A stretch of DNA of 64,000 nt from Ciona savignyi (Eukaryota; Chordata; Ascidiacea; Phlebobranchia; Cionidae): assembly GCA_000149265.1 (NCBI GenBank), contig CH003273.1:1-64000 (forward strand). Direction: 5' to 3'. Under the pieces are notes generated by a model. It saw nothing but the letters and a program-made list of their open reading frames with translations. It did no database searches and was not told the DNA's origin. How positions within the stretch are numbered: the first letter of the stretch is position 1; each line of letters starts with the position of its first letter. Below, piece by piece: positions 11,000 through 23,300 of this stretch. A program made the translations under genes and the position numbers.

Positions 11000-12460
11000 A
11001 TGATAAATTCGATAATACCATGAAACACACAGCTTGATTATTCTGGGACAAATGAATTGGGGTATATTTTGGATCCACATTAAGTTGATATCAACAGAGT
11101 AAATGTGTTTACGATCAAGCGGTGCTGAAACGGTCACAATGTTATTCTGACGCCAAATTTCAAGTTGTTTATTTGTGTCGGTTGCCATTTTATTACCCAA
11201 ATGCTTCTATTAGTTGTTGTGACTGTAAAAACAGCAACTATGTGGTCCCATGTGCCGAGCATTTCCTCCAAGAGTCGATGAATGCCGCAAGTGTGTGCTT
11301 TGTGCGCAAATGAGTTCTCCCATTCAATATATATTTGCCTGGTGTACGGTCGTGTGGCCCTAAGGGTAATGCGACCGTTAATGTCGGCGAGAAATAATAA
11401 TTAGTGGGTAGAGCGCTGTGGATCAAGCTTGTAGCGCGCCGGAGTATGCCGTGCTTTTGCAGCTTACATCCATTTTCAAATTAAAACGATCTTGCAGATA
11501 TTTTGCAACACATCGCCACAGTTGCACGGAGACGCTGGATCAAGTAGCCACTTCAAGCCATCCTGGGCTCAGTCGAGCGACGTTTGTACCAACAAACTGT
11601 TGCAACAGCGCGCAAAAGCGCCAAATGTCGTGTGTAGTGCTTGGAGGGATGACGGCCCTTATACGTCATCAATAACACGTGACAGGAATATAACCGACTT
11701 TGTGTTTTTGTAACGAACCAACGAAATATTTGTTACCAATCCAGTATTTGATTTATTTTTAATTTAGAGTGTTAGGCGGCAAAAGCACCACATACTTCTC
11801 AGCGCTACAAGCTTAATCCAGAGCGCTCTAACCACTCATTATTATTTCTCGCCAACATTTCCACAAGTCAGTCCTTCAAGTGATTTATAACCTGGTGGGT
11901 TAGGGAAGTCCCCAATAAAGGGACTATCAACTGTTATCACCGGATGACTCGAGCCTCTGCACGGTTATTCATCAGACACAAAACTTTTGTTGTTGATGTT
12001 CATTTACGAAACCGTCTAAGTTAGATGATGTATTCGTTGATTCCACAAGTTTCGTGGCCACCGTCAAGCCGAGCAAACAGCTTCGACCGCCATCGTGCGG
12101 CCGGGGAAATATCTTTGTTATTTCAGTAGTTTGGTAGATGAGTCTGCTGCCTGTTACAGCACAGGTTAAAGCGTGAACAAATATTTTGCGACAACAAGTT
12201 TCGTCGGTTGGTTAAAACACAACATAGCCACACGTTGTTTGTCTTGTATCAGGAAAAAAGAGCCGTCAAGCACTACACACGACACTTGGGTCTGCAAAAT
12301 TGCGCGCTATTGCAACAGTTTGTTGGTACAAACGCGGCTCGACTGAGCCCAGGATGGCTTGAAGTGGCTACTTTATCCAGCGTCTCCGTGCAACTGTGGC
12401 GATGTGTTGCAAAACATATGCCAGGACAAGCAACTTTCAAGAGGGTTGTTTTGCAACGAC
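11000..12460. other. upstream region of right gene with secondary inverted repeats
   Basis: Mirror of 7,345-8,810. It contains a SINE-1-like head (about 11,344-11,380) and two inverted-repeat pairs: about 11,383-11,470 with 11,775-11,865, and about 11,507-11,655 with 12,262-12,412. The second copy of the latter ends about 55 bp upstream of the TATA box. No gene was recognised. Confidence 0.6.
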
Positions 12461-12465
12461 TCGGC

Positions 12466-12472
12466 TATAAAA
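12466..12472 (+). promoter_or_regulatory. TATA box, right gene copy
   Basis: TATAAAA ending 60 bp before the start codon at 12,532, preceded by GACTCGGC. Confidence 0.65.
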
Positions 12473-12531
12473 CTGGCGCATTTCATCCAGTTAGTCAGTC
12501 GAGTTTGATCAAGCATCGAAAAAGACAAACC

Positions 12532-15090
12532 ATGAAGATTTTACTTCTCCTTTTGGGCTGCATTGCGGTAAGCGAAAGTCTGCTCTATTTGTACTTTTTT
12601 CTGATTATTTACCTTCCAGGCTGCAAACGCATTGAGTTACGGTTCCGGTTACGGTTATTGTGGCTACAAAAGATATAGCTACTGCACCGGCTACAGGCGC
12701 TACATCGTCTACCCAAAGCCTCAAGTCTACTGCTACCAGATCCAATACAAAAGCAACTGGTGCTCCTACAAGTACTACGAACCAATTCTCCACGTCTATC
12801 CTGGTGAAGACTGCGGAAAGGAAGGATGGACTGGTAAGCACCTTATCTTTGAAGTTATTATTCTGACGATGTTCGCGTACAATATAGGAGAAGAAACCTA
12901 ACGTATTTCCCTAAACAGAAAAGAGCAACGATGACGTGAAAATCGAAATGGAAAACCTCTTGAAGGAAGCTCTCCAGAAGATCGCCGGCAAGATGCTTGC
13001 CAGCAAGTTGGCTTTTGCGCAAAAACTTGCTGCGGCTATCCAGAGCTACAAGGATCAGTACAAGACCAACATGACCAAATACTTCGCTTACTACATCGAG
13101 TGAGTTTTGTCTAGTTCTATCTGTGTAAGGTCGAATTAACGCAAACCTGAACAGATGCGCCAAGACCGATGAAGACAAAGCGAAGCTCATCGCGCAGAGA
13201 GATGATGCCATCAAGACTTACAACGAAGAACTTGAAAAGAAAAGAACCGAAGCGCTTAGCAAATGCTCTGCAGATATCTTGGCAAAGATCAAGACGATCA
13301 CAGAGTACCACCAAAAGCTCCTCGATGGGTAAGTCAAACTATATTCTTACAAGCCTAGATGCTGAGATGCTCTCCTTCCTTTTCAGTGCCGTCAAGTGCC
13401 TCGCAACCAGATCGGAAAAGATCAATACTTACGTCCAAGAATTGGTCAACAAATGTATCTCCCATGTCTCCGAGTTCACCAAGTACCACATGGCCATCCT
13501 GGAAAAGAAGAAGGCTTACTACAGAGCTGCCCTCGATAAGGTCCACGGTGAGTCAAAGGAAATTAAATCTCAGTAGAATATTAAGGGGGTTGTTTCAGGA
13601 AGCGCCGATTGGGAGAAGGCCAAAGTCGATGCCGTTATCCAGGTCTACCACGATCAAGAAGTCGCCAAGATCAACACACTCGTTCAGGCATACGCCCAAA
13701 AGCTTGTTGCGTACAAACTTAAGCTTATCTCGTACTACCGATGCGCCTACCGTTGCTATATGAGCAACTCCTGCCTTAGGTTCTACAAGAAATCTTACTA
13801 CAGCTCTTGGTAAGTTTCCTCCTAATAAGTGACCCTTCTTATCGACATATTTCTTTCAGCCGAAGCCTCGGTTGTTGGTACCGCTACACCAGCAGTTACT
13901 GCGTTGTCAGGAGTTGTCTGAGACCTTTCTATTACCCCTTCAGTCCAGTAAGCTTCAAGGGTTTGAAGACTTGTGCTGTCGGTAAGTTGAATGTCTGGTC
14001 GACTTGGGACCGTGAATGAAACCGAGATTTCCCCAGCTGCGGTGGTCAGGGACGGAGCCACTATTATCAAGGAACACGAGTTGAAGATGGAGGAGGCCAT
14101 CAAGGAGTACATCAAAAAGTTTGGCGAATGGAAAACTAAGTGGGCTCAATACCACACCGAGTATTGTAACAAATACAACGAAATTATTAAGCAGAGACAC
14201 GAATGGCACATTAAATACGTCACCTCCCAATACATTTGCATGTAAGTAAGCTCATCTCATACGCTTGGTGTTTCCTAATTACAACCGACCTTGCAGCAAC
14301 AACAGCGAGGAATTGACTGACGAACAGAAAGCCGAAATCGCTAAGCTCACACAAGAACTCAAAGATAAAAGGGTGGCTGCTGTTTTGGCTTACAAGACGA
14401 AGCTTGTCGCGCTTTTGGTTGACTGCACCGCGAAATTCACAAAGAGCATCGGAGAATATCGCGAAAAGGTAAAGGCTTACATCAAGACGATTGGCGACAA
14501 CTACGACGCTTGCGTTAAGAAGAGAACCGACAGCATCGCGGCTTACAGAACCAAACTCGTTACTTACTACCAAGCGAAGAAAGACGCAATGTATGACAGC
14601 ATTGTGGAGGTAATTGTCTTAGGTATTTTTCCGATGTGTAATTCTTACAATGAATCAACTTACAGCTCAAGTTTGCACACTTGGATAGCTACAAGAAATT
14701 CCTGAAGACCTTCCACGACGGCGACGACCTTCCCACGGAGGTTAACACCATGGTTGTAGCTTACACTGGGAAACTCGTTTCATACTGCAATGACTTGTTG
14801 GCTAAATGCGTTAACAACTTTAATGCGGTCATTTCACAATTGGTCGTTCATTACGCTTGCTGCTACACTTGCAAAGAACAGACTTTCTGCATGCCAACCT
14901 ATTGCTACGGTGGTTACTTCAGATGGACGGTGAGGTATCCAACCGCCCCATGCTATCGCTACTACTACAAATCCTACAGGTAAGCTGCAGCGTGACAGAT
15001 TGCGTGAACTGACAATAACCGCATTGTATTTTCAGGACCAGCTGCAGCTACCGCGTGCGCTACTACAAGGGATGCTACAGCTACTGTTAG
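12532..15090 (+). CDS. secreted Tyr/Lys/Cys-rich protein, right copy (661 aa, 11 exons)
   Basis: Exons: 12532-12567, 12620-12833, 12919-13099, 13155-13328, 13387-13547, 13599-13809, 13860-13981, 14037-14241, 14297-14609, 14666-14979, 15036-15090. Phases are consistent and the coding length is 1,986 bases; introns are only 49-85 bp. The first exon encodes most of the signal peptide, and ALSYGSGYGYCGYKRY follows the predicted cleavage site. The three Tyr/Cys-rich blocks contain motifs such as YCYQIQYKSNWCSYKYY, YYRCAYRCYM and APCYRYYYKSY. The two helical regions between them are rich in Lys, Ala and Glu with isolated Cys. No enzyme motif or transmembrane segment after the signal peptide is visible. 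The intact frame and conserved splice sites in both copies argue that both are functional. A structural matrix or adhesive role is a guess from composition. Confidence 0.88.
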
Positions 15091-15144
15091 TAGAGCCCCA
15101 AGTCGGTTAAGAGGGAAATTATCCCACTTTGAGTTTATCTCATG

Positions 15145-15150
15145 AATAAA
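15145..15150 (+). promoter_or_regulatory. polyadenylation signal AATAAA, right gene copy
   Basis: AATAAA 55 bases after the stop codon at 15,088-15,090. Confidence 0.6.
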
Positions 15151-15159
15151 ACAACTGAC

Positions 15160-16340
15160 CAAACTTTTGTTGCGTCGTTTATTCGGGTCATGTCGATATA
15201 GCAACCCAAATACGGGTATAGATTGGATATTAAGATACTAAGCTGCTGCAATAGTTTAGACTTCTAGACCTTTGGCGCCAAGTCAAACATAAATTAGGAG
15301 CCTGTGTTTAAGGTTTTATACGCTCGTTTATAAGATCATGCCACACGCTACGAATCCATTCGACTGGACCTGACACTTCCAGTTTCTGTTGATGAAAGAA
15401 TTTCGTCACCATTTCTAACTTGGATTAATTGGGCAACGACCGATTTACCTTAAAATTGTCACAAAAATGAATTTCCTGACTGAGATTTAACGACATATCT
15501 ATTCGGTTCTGAGTAAATTCTTCAAAACCCCAACCCTCCCAAACCATTCTTTTGTTCGGCTCAGCGATCCCACAAAGTCTACAGAAACGTACGTGACTTC
15601 GTATTCCTGATCCACACACTGAGTCAATGAAGGTAATAGCCAGGGGTGGGTTTCAATCCCATTACTTCGGGCTGTAGATGGCGTATAACCAATTAAGACC
15701 TCTATGCTACACAGGATGTGGCGAATGGTGCCCTCCATGAGTCATTGTTTTTAAACGAGTGTTTTGCTGGGTAACAATGGTGGTGATTCCCCAACGTTTG
15801 TTTGGTTGAAAGCAGCATGTGCTAGGCTACGCGCCGGTGTTTTCAGTTAGCTGAAAAGTTTTGTTATAGCGGAGCAGTGCTTTGTAAAATAAAGGTGTTG
15901 AATGTGCATCTTCTAGCTGTTTTGTTAGATAAAAGTTGCCGATGTACGATGGGGTATGGGCTCGAAATTGTTAAGAGAGTTATTGGGTTAAGGTTGCAGA
16001 TCCAAACCTTAATTTAAAATTGTGAAAAAATCTAATTGCATTGAAGAGATACGCAGAATAATTAGTTGATGGCCTCCTATATTTACAGCATGCCAAGCCT
16101 CTTGTACAAACACGTGTTATAATTATTATATAAACCGTGTACAATTCCATAATATCAGAGAGATTACTCGGTTGGCCTCGCTTGGCTAAGCCGCTCCCTC
16201 AACCTTACCCTATACTTACCTAAGCTATGCCCATGTGTACAGTGCTTAGACTGGCTGTACGCTGCGTGAATACCCAATAAATACCTCACCTGTGTCTACC
16301 CCTTCTTATCCTGGTAAAAAAACGTCTAAAAATTAGAGCG
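15160..16340. other. distal part of right palindrome arm, no gene seen
   Basis: Collinear with 270-918 plus 4,080-4,650 of the left arm. Includes the empty hAT site at 15,691-15,698. No open frame with splice or homology support. Confidence 0.6.
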
Positions 16341-16349
16341 CTGCTACTA

Positions 16350-16920
16350 CATATACTCGTGGATGGGAAGCCAGGCTTTATCCACGGGTATCGTAAGACA
16401 CCTCATGCCCACAGTCGAGTTGCTGGATCTATTACAGTGTGTGGATGGTTGGTTCATTTATATACTCGTGGGTGGGAAGCCAGACTTTATCCACGGGTAT
16501 CGTAAGACACCTCATGCCCACAGTCGAGTTGCTGGAGCTATTACAGTATGTGGATGGTTGGTTCATTTATATCCTCGTGGGTGGAAAGCAGGGCTGTATC
16601 CACGGGTATCGTAAGACACCTCATGCTCACAGTCGAGTTGCTGGAGCTATTACAGTGTGTGAATGGTTTGTTTATTTATAACCTCGTGGGTGGGAAGCCA
16701 GACTTTATCCACGGGTATCGTAAGACACCTCATGCTCACAGTCGAGTTGCTGGAGCTATTACAGTGTGTGGATGGTTTGTTTATTTATAACCTCGTGGGT
16801 GGGAAGCCAGGCTTTATCCACGAGTATCGTAAGACACCTCATGCCCACAGTCGAGTTGCTGGAGCTATCACAGTGTGTGAATGGTTAGTTCATTTATATC
16901 CTCGTGGGTGGAAAGCCAAA
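16350..16920 (+). repeat. 109-bp satellite array B
   Basis: About five units carrying ATCCTCGTGGGTGGGAAGCC, GGTATCGTAAGACACCTCAT and CACAGTCGAGTTGCTGGAGC. Forms the outer end of the right palindrome arm. Confidence 0.93.
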
Positions 16921-17150
16921 TCCATCATATTTTCAGTTCTTCACCGAGCTACTGGCATTTATAGATTTTTTTATGTTTCTTTTATTTCTATCAATCATAT
17001 GTGGTTGTTGCCTATAAGGTTCTCACACATGGAGGACCAAATAAACCAGGTTGATAAATCACATCAACTTTTAAACACAATTTGGAACATTCATTTGTAT
17101 ATTTATATAAAAGTCGATAATAAAATAAAGTAATTGGAACATCTCGGTTT

Positions 17151-17250
17151 CGGTCGTGTGGCCTAATGGTTAACGCCATATACCATAACCGGTCCTAGTG
17201 ACGAGTCCTTCATAGGTTCGAAACTTGACTCAGGAACAAATCGGAAATGA
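17151..17250 (+). repeat. SINE-1 copy
   Basis: Head CGGTCGTGTGGCCTAATGG, body GTGACGAGTCCTTCATAGG, B-box-like GGTTCGAAACTTGACTC. Confidence 0.8.
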
Positions 17251-17312
17251 TGAAAAATTGCGACAAATGACGTCACCGCGCTATTGGCGGAAACGACGGA
17301 TTCGTAAAAATC

Positions 17313-20300
17313 TCAGCGGAACCTGATTCCGGCAACCATCCGCCTGAACCCAAGTAACCTCACCAGATATAGAGATGGGGCTAATGTGGAGTGCGACACA
17401 ACCGCACATGACGCTATTTCGATCAATAGCATCCCGTGGGGAATCCCCCATATTAATCGTGACGTCATATTATTATATGTTACGTCGGAAAATGTTAAGT
17501 TTGACATCACAATGCCGGTGGCTTGTTTGTCCGGTACCACGTGAGATGATGTCACATCCGCCACGCAGGCTGATATGTAGCTCGCGTACCCCACCAAGTA
17601 GAACAACGCAATGTACAGAATGAACCGCCAGAGGGCGCTACACCGAACAAACACGTTTTTGGAGTTTCTTCTGAGCCACAAGAGGCGTAGCGAGGTGAAG
17701 AGCATGAATAACCACGTGACTGTGATCACCAGAGCTTGAAATATCACGTGACTTTTACTGAGTGGGTAGAATAGACTGGAGCACGATTCGGGACAATATT
17801 GATCACGTGGTTGATTGTCTTCGTAGGTGTTTCCCGCCGCTATGCGTTCCTGCGTCATTGATGACGTTGTCGCTATGATTGATGACGTGTTTGAGCTTGC
17901 ATTATCTAATGTGCAACGTAACAAAGATTACAGATATATAGGGAAATATTGGCCCAGGGGAATCCCCACTAATATACTCGTCTTATCTCTCAAGAGAAAC
18001 TACCGTCATACGACTATGACGTCACAATAAATCGCGGTGTACGGACAAAAATAATCGATGCAGAACGCGATTCTGACGTCATAAAACACGCCGATCAATC
18101 ACTAACCGACATAGAAATTAGAAACAAATATTGGAGGCTGCGCTTGAATTTGTAAGGATATTCATGTTTATCACGGTGAATGGGAAAACCAAGAGGGTTA
18201 AGACACGGGCAATCGTCAGATCACCTCGTGCCCATCGTCGGATTACCAGAGCTATTGTAGTGTGTTGTGTATGATAGACACGTTCCTTCAATTTGGTAGA
18301 ACCCATTAATACGCTGGGTTCAGGCAATGTCCGTTAAGTGCCTTGCCCAAGGACACAATCGACTAGCTAGCGACCAGTTTCGAACCTGCAACCCTTCGAC
18401 GACGCACTAACCCACCAAGCTAATCGGTCGAACAAAGATGGAAGAACCAACGATTATTTCACCTGTTGCACTGAAGTTGCTGGTTTCATCCACCCTTCCC
18501 TTGTGACGTATTCGCCTGACGGTGGCCGGATGTGACGTCATGTTAGCTGTGGGATGGGGGGGGGGGGGGTTAGTGTGATTCATTCGATCCATGGTTCAAT
18601 ACCCACAACGACCACGTGTGAGTTACACTATCTTCAATGTCATATGTAACAATGGTTATTGTTACAAAATTAGTGACGAGTATATATATGAAGTCACAAT
18701 CACACTACTGTGTCGTCACATATCATTATGTGATAACAATTTTAATTGTTTTAACAAAGTTAAATACGAGGAAAACACACGTGGCAAGCTACCATTGGCT
18801 GAGTTGGACCATCCGTCTATCGTGGCGCTTTCTGATTGGTTCATTTGAATTTTGTTTTCAAATATTCGTTTCGTGACGTCATCCTGCGTAGTAGACCAAC
18901 TTTGCGCCACCGTGCGGGCATTTCCACAGGTATTCGGGCAGGAAAATGATTCCAACATTTGCGTGTGAGGTCTGGAATGTAGAATCGTGTGAACCTCGGG
19001 TTCTAGTTGCTTTGGTAGCACCCGAGATATAGGCGTCGAACCCATGACCCGGGGAAGACTAAATTCCCCTCGAAATGGCGTAAAATACGGATTTCCGGGT
19101 TAGTGTTTCCATTACCTTATGGCTGACGGTCGACCAACTGAGCGAATGAAGTAACCGCCAGGTGTTGATGGTCGCAGACCATTTTTTATAAATCACGGAA
19201 ATATTTATTCAACTTAAGGTTGATAATGAACAAGTTTTCAACCCTATGTCTGTTTTTGTATAATTCCCCATATATACCACCACCCCCTAATCATCCGGCC
19301 ACACGAACCACCACGCAGTGTGTGTGGAATGCGCACCTAGTGGTCAGAACGCGAAGATGATACGACCACTGCACAAGGAAACAACCGATTCGCGGTGCAC
19401 AAAGTACGGTCGTGTGGCGTAATGGTTAAAGCGACCGATACAAACATCGGTATATATACTAAAACGTTGTGGGTTCGAAACTTGGTGAAACAATTACACT
19501 TTCTCATACTATCAGTGTCAATTGAATAAGCAACATTCAACTGCGTGCGTGGTATACACACACCCTGGCACGTACAGCACACACACGCACGCGTGACGCA
19601 GTTGGTATAATTGATTATGATGAATTGAAGTTTAATCCACAGACTCCAGCTGCATTCACCACCGGGAATTAGAAACCTCATTAGAAAAATAAATTGCAGC
19701 AAAATTGCTTCTATCGCCCCGCAATTACCCTTTTTCTCACTGCTGGTAAATTAGTCAGCAAACCCAATATTCTAAACTGCTTCTTTGGTTAAACCTGTAT
19801 ACTGGTTGTTAAAGTCTTTTTTAACCTGGCTTTCGAAATCTGATGGATTCGCTACAAAGACCACGTTTGTTATGTCTTTTAGTTGACATCAGTTTATGTC
19901 ATCCATAAGAAATGGAAGTCGAATCAGTTCCCCTTGTGCCCCCTTCCAGTTGCAAGTTACCCAACCTATTGCTCAGTACATAAACAACCAGACTGTGAAC
20001 TTGAGGTCTTGATATATTTTACGTATTTACCGAGTGTAGTATCGAACCAAGGACCATGGGATCCTTGCTATAACCGATTTGTTTGTTTTAGTCTGTATGT
20101 GACGTAGACTGTTCTGTCCACGTCACTTCCCCCGTTGTGTCGAAACAATGGCACATGACGTAGCACGCACTCACTACTCCACCCAGCGGTAACAAATATC
20201 TCACCCTTTCATCATGAGTCTTGTTGCTACTGGCAACAACCACGTGACGAGAAACGCGATCCAAATGACCAATAGGAGGGCGACTGTGGTTCGAACGCCG

Positions 20301-23300
20301 ACGACGGAGTTGCCATGACGACCCACGTAGGTTGATGACATCATAGAACGCGAGTTGACGCTTGGGCGGGAGGATGGAATGGGGTTTCCCCCTGTACGAG
20401 AGTGGTGTTGAAGCAACAATGACGTCAGTACGTGTCACGTGATTGTGTGCTTCGCGACTACCGACTCATCATTATTACGTCACAAACTCAAATAATTTAA
20501 ATTAAAAAAAACAAATATTAATTCAAATTTAAATTAAAAAAAAATAAAAAATTTAATTCAAATTTAAATTAAAAAACAAAACAAATTTTAATTCAAATTT
20601 AAATTAAAAAAAAATTAAATTAAATTTAAATTAAACAAAAACATTGCATTTCCATAATCACTTAGCTGTGCGCATGAGGTGTATTGCAATGATTGCAGGG
20701 GAAATGAAACATCATAATGTACCAGGTGCCAGCAACGCAGTGAGACGAGCCATGCTCTTCTTACGTCGTGATTTCTCCGGTTTATCTTTGCACGGTGTCT
20801 GGCGTGAGGTCACTTCTGAATAATTAAAACGTTGTTTCCATGCGATTTATCCTCATTTAGATGCAACTCATCAATTAAACATGGGGGGGGGCGCAACGGG
20901 ACAAAACGATTTCCTAATTTGGTGCTAAAACGTGCTTGGAATCAGCGGAATAAGATTTCAAAAAACTGACGGTTCCACGTTCGAAATGACAAGCTAACGA
21001 CCAGTTTCGAACCTGCAACCGATCCGCTGAAATGTGACGCATTAACCCACCAAGCTATTGTTTAAAAATATTGCAATTCTCATAAAGATCATATAATAAT
21101 CATAACTTACACCATGTTGCTATGACGTCATTATATTATCACCGACGAACAATTGGGAACGATTTATTAATTTATTTTTAAAATAATTAGTTTTACCGTT
21201 TTTCTTGGGCGTCATCGGTTGTGATTCATTTTCGTACAGTTCGTTGTTTCGCTTAGGGGAATTCCCCTCTGTCCTCTTATACCTCGGCGGACTTCCATTA
21301 GAAGGTCTGGAACCCTTTCGGTACGCATTAGAAGTCTGTGGTTAAATCATTACAGTGTGTGGATGGTTGGTTCATTTATATTCTCGTGGGTGGAAAGTCA
21401 TGCTTTATCCACGGGTATCGTAAGACACCTTATGCCCACAGTCGAGTTGCTGGAGCTATTACAGTGTGTGGATGGTTGGTTCATTTATATCCTCGTGGGT
21501 GGGAAGCCAGGCTTTATCCACGGGTATCGTAAGACACCTCATGCTCACAGTCGAGTTGCTGGAGCTATTACAGTGTGTGGATGGTTGGTTCATTTATATT
21601 CTCGTGGGTGGGAAGTCATGCTTTATCCACGGGTATCGTAAGACACCTTATGCCCACAGTCGAGTTGCTGGAGCTATTACAGTGTGTGGATGGTTGGTTC
21701 ATTTATATCCTCGTGGGTGGGAAGCCAGGCTTTATCCACAGGTATCGTAAGACACCTCATGCCCACAGTCGAGTTGCTGGAGCTATTACAGTGTGTGGAT
21801 GGTTGGTTCATTTATATCCTCGTGGGTGGGAAGCCAGGCTTTATCCATGGGTATCGTAAGACACCTCATGTCCACAGTCGAGTTGTTGAAGCTATTACAG
21901 TGTGTGGATGGTTGGTTCATTTATATCCTCGTGGGTGGAAAGCCAGGCGTTATCCACGGGTATCGTAAGACACCTCATGTCCACAGTCGAGTTGTTGAAG
22001 CTATTACAGTGTGTGGATGGTTGGTTCATTTATATCCTCGTGGGTGGAAAGCCAGGCGTTATCCACGGGTATCGTAAGACACCTCATGCCCACAGTCGAG
22101 TTGCTGGAGCTATTACAGTGTATGGATGGTTGGTTCATTTATATCCTCGTGGGTGGGAAGCCAGGCGTTATCCACGGGTATCGTAAGACACCTCATGCTC
22201 ACAGTCGAGTTGCTGGAGCTATTACAGTGTGTGGATGGTTGGTTCATTTATATCCTCGTGGGTGGGAAGCCAGGCTTTATCCACGGGTATCGTAAGACAC
22301 CTCATGCCCACAGTCGAGTTGCTGGAGCTATTACAGTGTGTGGATGGTTGGTTCATTTATATGCTCGTGGGTGGGAAGCCAGGCTTTACCCACGACTTTT
22401 GTTCGATAACCAGACAACACAGCGCAAAACGTCGGTTCAATAAGAAACTGATAATAAGCGGGTGACGTAATGAGATGACGTAGTAAGATGACGTAATGAC
22501 GCGATGTTTCGTTTCAAAAGGATTCGAGCAGGAAATTTCATATTTCCATGAAGATAAACTTGACCAACCTGGGTCCCCCCAAGGGAAAGCACCCGCAGCA
22601 TCGTGTCGAACGCTGGGATGCGATGGGGACTCCCCAACCCGTCGTTGGAAACCGATTCCGCGCGGTGGCGTCCCATGCTCGTGGTGCGCTTGTGCAGGGC
22701 ATACGTCAGCACTGCTGTGTTGAGGGCAGACATGAAGACCGAAGCGATCTTCAAACCTGAGAAGCGGTTGTGGGGGTTACGTCATGTACACGGGAAACCC
22801 CCTGAACAGATACCGGGAAGCAGGGGGAGGTTTATTTATTCGGTGGAATGTGACATACGTGCATGGGACACCGGCATAGAAACAACTCAATTCGTACAAT
22901 GGTGGTTTCTTCAATTTGATAGAACCCATTAATCTGCTGGGTTCAGGCAATGTTCGTAAAGTGCCTTGCCCAAGGACACAACCTACTAGCTAGTGACCAG
23001 TTCAAAACCTGCAACCCTTCGGCTTAAATTTGAAGCAGCAACCGCCAATCTATTCCGATCTTGTCCACAAACGCAATGGACCCCCTGTCCACTCATGCAA
23101 TGCATTAACTCCATTGTCATCTACCACGAGGCTGATTCTACCTCATGACCAGTTAATCTCCATCGATCAGATGGTTTTACGTCACTTCCGTGAGATATAG
23201 ACTCGAGGGGGGACCGCCACGTGGGGGGGTTGGTTGTTTATTACAACATGAAGTAGAAATTACGTTGGGCATGCTTATTTCAAATTTTAACATAATCAAT

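Larger units (their letters stand above)
10843..16920. repeat. right arm of giant inverted repeat
   Basis: Reverse complement of the left arm, free of both transposon insertions found there. It runs from the A-tail of the central SINE through the right gene copy to 109-bp array B. The sequence to its right (from about 16,930) has no counterpart inside the window. Confidence 0.9.

Noticed and set aside
12208-12531. Open frame reading through the promoter of the right gene copy
   Set aside because: It runs over the TATA box and 5' UTR and is equally present in the mirrored arm; the spliced gene starts at 12,532.
21338-22443. Series of overlapping 94-codon frames with the same peptide
   Set aside because: They are offset by exactly 109 bp and are the satellite unit read in rotating frames; not a protein.
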